64,000 bases of DNA from Celerinatantimonas sp046054165 (GTDB lineage: Bacteria; Pseudomonadota; Gammaproteobacteria; Enterobacterales; Celerinatantimonadaceae), in NCBI RefSeq assembly GCF_046054165.1, contig NZ_JBFNXK010000001.1, forward strand, positions 186,001-250,000, given 5' to 3'. Under the pieces are notes generated by a model, which saw only the letters and a program-made list of their open reading frames with translations, ran no database searches and was not told the DNA's origin. Within the stretch, counting starts at the first letter, position 1. Each line of letters begins with the position of its first letter. Shown here piece by piece: positions 63,354-64,000 of the stretch. Position numbers and translations under genes: made by a program.

Positions 63354-63914
63354 CTAAGTCTGAAAGTCCTCGGGAATTTTTTCAAGTAAAGATTGATCTA
63401 ATTGTGGTAACTCATCAAGGCTTTTCAATCCAAAGTAGTCTAAAAATTCTCGGGTCGTTGCTAGTAACGCTGGTCGCCCCGGAACTTCTTTATGACCAAC
63501 GTCTTTAATCCAGTTTCGTTCTCTTAATGTACTAATGATACCGGAACTTACTGTAACTCCCCGAATGGCTTCAATTTCCCCTCGCGTCACCGGTTGCCGA
63601 TAAGCAATAATTGTGAGTGTTTCCAGTAAAGCCCGGCTATAACGCGATGGTTTCTCCTGCCATAATTGAGCCAAATAAGGAGCAAACTCTGTCCGAGCCT
63701 GAAACCGCCAGCCACTGGCAACTTCCAAAAGTTCAACACCTCGGCCCTGATAACGAGAAGCGACTTCTTCCAATAACATCAATACTTGCCCTTTTGCTAG
63801 CCCAAATTCAGCCAACACACTCTGCTGTAAATCAGCGATGGTTAACGGCCTACCAGCAACAAATAGAGCAGCTTCAATCAACGCGACAAAATCAGGGCGT
63901 TCTTTATTCACCAT
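63354..63914 (-). CDS. scpB: Segregation and condensation protein B
   Basis: A 186-residue kleisin-associated winged-helix protein. FVALIEAALFVAGRPLTIADLQQSV, then SRYSRALLETLTIIAYRQPVTRGEIEAIRGVTVSSGIISTLRERNWI and GRPALLATTREFLDYFGL are the ScpB motifs. With ScpA it forms the accessory part of the SMC/condensin complex for chromosome compaction. Its start overlaps the scpA stop by 11 bases. Confidence 0.94.
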   Translation of the reverse strand: MVNKERPDFVALIEAALFVAGRPLTIADLQQSVLAEFGLAKGQVLMLLEEVASRYQGRGVELLEVASGWRFQARTEFAPYLAQLWQEKPSRYSRALLETLTIIAYRQPVTRGEIEAIRGVTVSSGIISTLRERNWIKDVGHKEVPGRPALLATTREFLDYFGLKSLDELPQLDQSLLEKIPEDFQT

Positions 63915-64000
63915 GCACGGGATTCTCGGCTTCGTATAGTGTCACTTGGATTGGCGCTAGAGGTGCACTCTGCAAACAGCGAATCAATTGGTTTTTAGTC
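63904..64000 (-). CDS. scpA: Segregation and condensation protein A, C-terminal end (runs off the window)
   Basis: On the reverse strand 31 codons from the window edge read TKNQLIRCLQSAPLAPIQVT, then LYEAENPVHGE and a TAA at 63906-63904, overlapping the scpB ATG. The piece is too short for a motif; the assignment rests on the near-universal scpA-scpB order and the overlap. Confidence 0.6.
   Translation of the reverse strand, partial: TKNQLIRCLQSAPLAPIQVTLYEAENPVHGE

Overview
The window looks like a chromosomal segment of a facultatively anaerobic gammaproteobacterium. The rbsDACBKR order, a MetJ-type box, a sigma-32-type promoter before hsp20, the scpA-scpB-rluB order and several LacI, LysR and AraC regulators fit the Vibrio/Aeromonas/Celerinatantimonas neighbourhood. 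The genus is an inference. No rRNA, tRNA or CRISPR array was seen.

Layout. 0-4 kb: a partial LysR gene divergent from an agmatine-to-putrescine operon (N-carbamoylputrescine amidase, APC antiporter, agmatine deiminase), closed by a strong bidirectional terminator. 4-7 kb: a secreted PL3 pectate lyase, a LysE-type exporter and a small hydrolase. 7.5-13.3 kb: a PocR-domain sensor kinase and AraC-type response regulator facing a glycyl radical diol/glycerol dehydratase and its activase. 13.5-18.3 kb: a LysR regulator divergent from dabB-dabA, an energy-coupled inorganic-carbon pump. 18.4-20.7 kb: an AraC regulator and SLC13 transporter. 20.7-26.8 kb: a complete ribose operon with a perfect RbsR-type operator. 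27-30.7 kb: exported proteins of unclear role, a hydrolase/MarR pair and ppnP.

30.7-37.1 kb is the accessory island. It carries six copies of a ~195-bp element with inverted ends (AGGACACCCACC / GGTGGGTGGCCT), arranged cassette-like. Between the copies lie a Tlde1-like L,D-transpeptidase-fold effector with an exported immunity candidate, a zinc-cluster protein, and a duplicated remnant of the immunity gene's 3' end. Beyond the last copy are a 31-residue basic micro-protein gene whose Shine-Dalgarno sits in a hairpin loop, and an AT-rich RloC-like AAA ATPase with a zinc-hook CxxC and an anticodon-nuclease-like Arg/Glu/His set. I read this as a competition and phage-defence island expanded by recombination between repeats. 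That reading is inference.

38-46.6 kb: a DsrE-like exported protein, a methyltransferase, a LacEFGK/GanEFGK-type sugar importer with an embedded 65-codon gene and LacI repressor, and a MetE-like methyltransferase with an AGACGTCT box. 46.7-51.3 kb: a putative ADP-ribosyltransferase toxin, a GNAT, a chemoreceptor and a lipoprotein. 51.4-58.5 kb: a second chemoreceptor, a SetA-type sugar exporter, a GAF-GGDEF-EAL protein and a DUF4870-like protein. 58.7-64 kb: a class II Fic protein, an isochorismatase-family hydrolase, nicotinamidase, Hsp20, RluB, ScpB and the end of ScpA.

Much of the ordinary content serves uptake and use of plant- or detritus-derived sugars, polyamines and diols under low oxygen, with taxis and c-di-GMP signalling around it. 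Start codons were moved from the longest reading frame wherever a ribosome binding site or a signal peptide argued for it. Family names come from motif reading only; no search was run.
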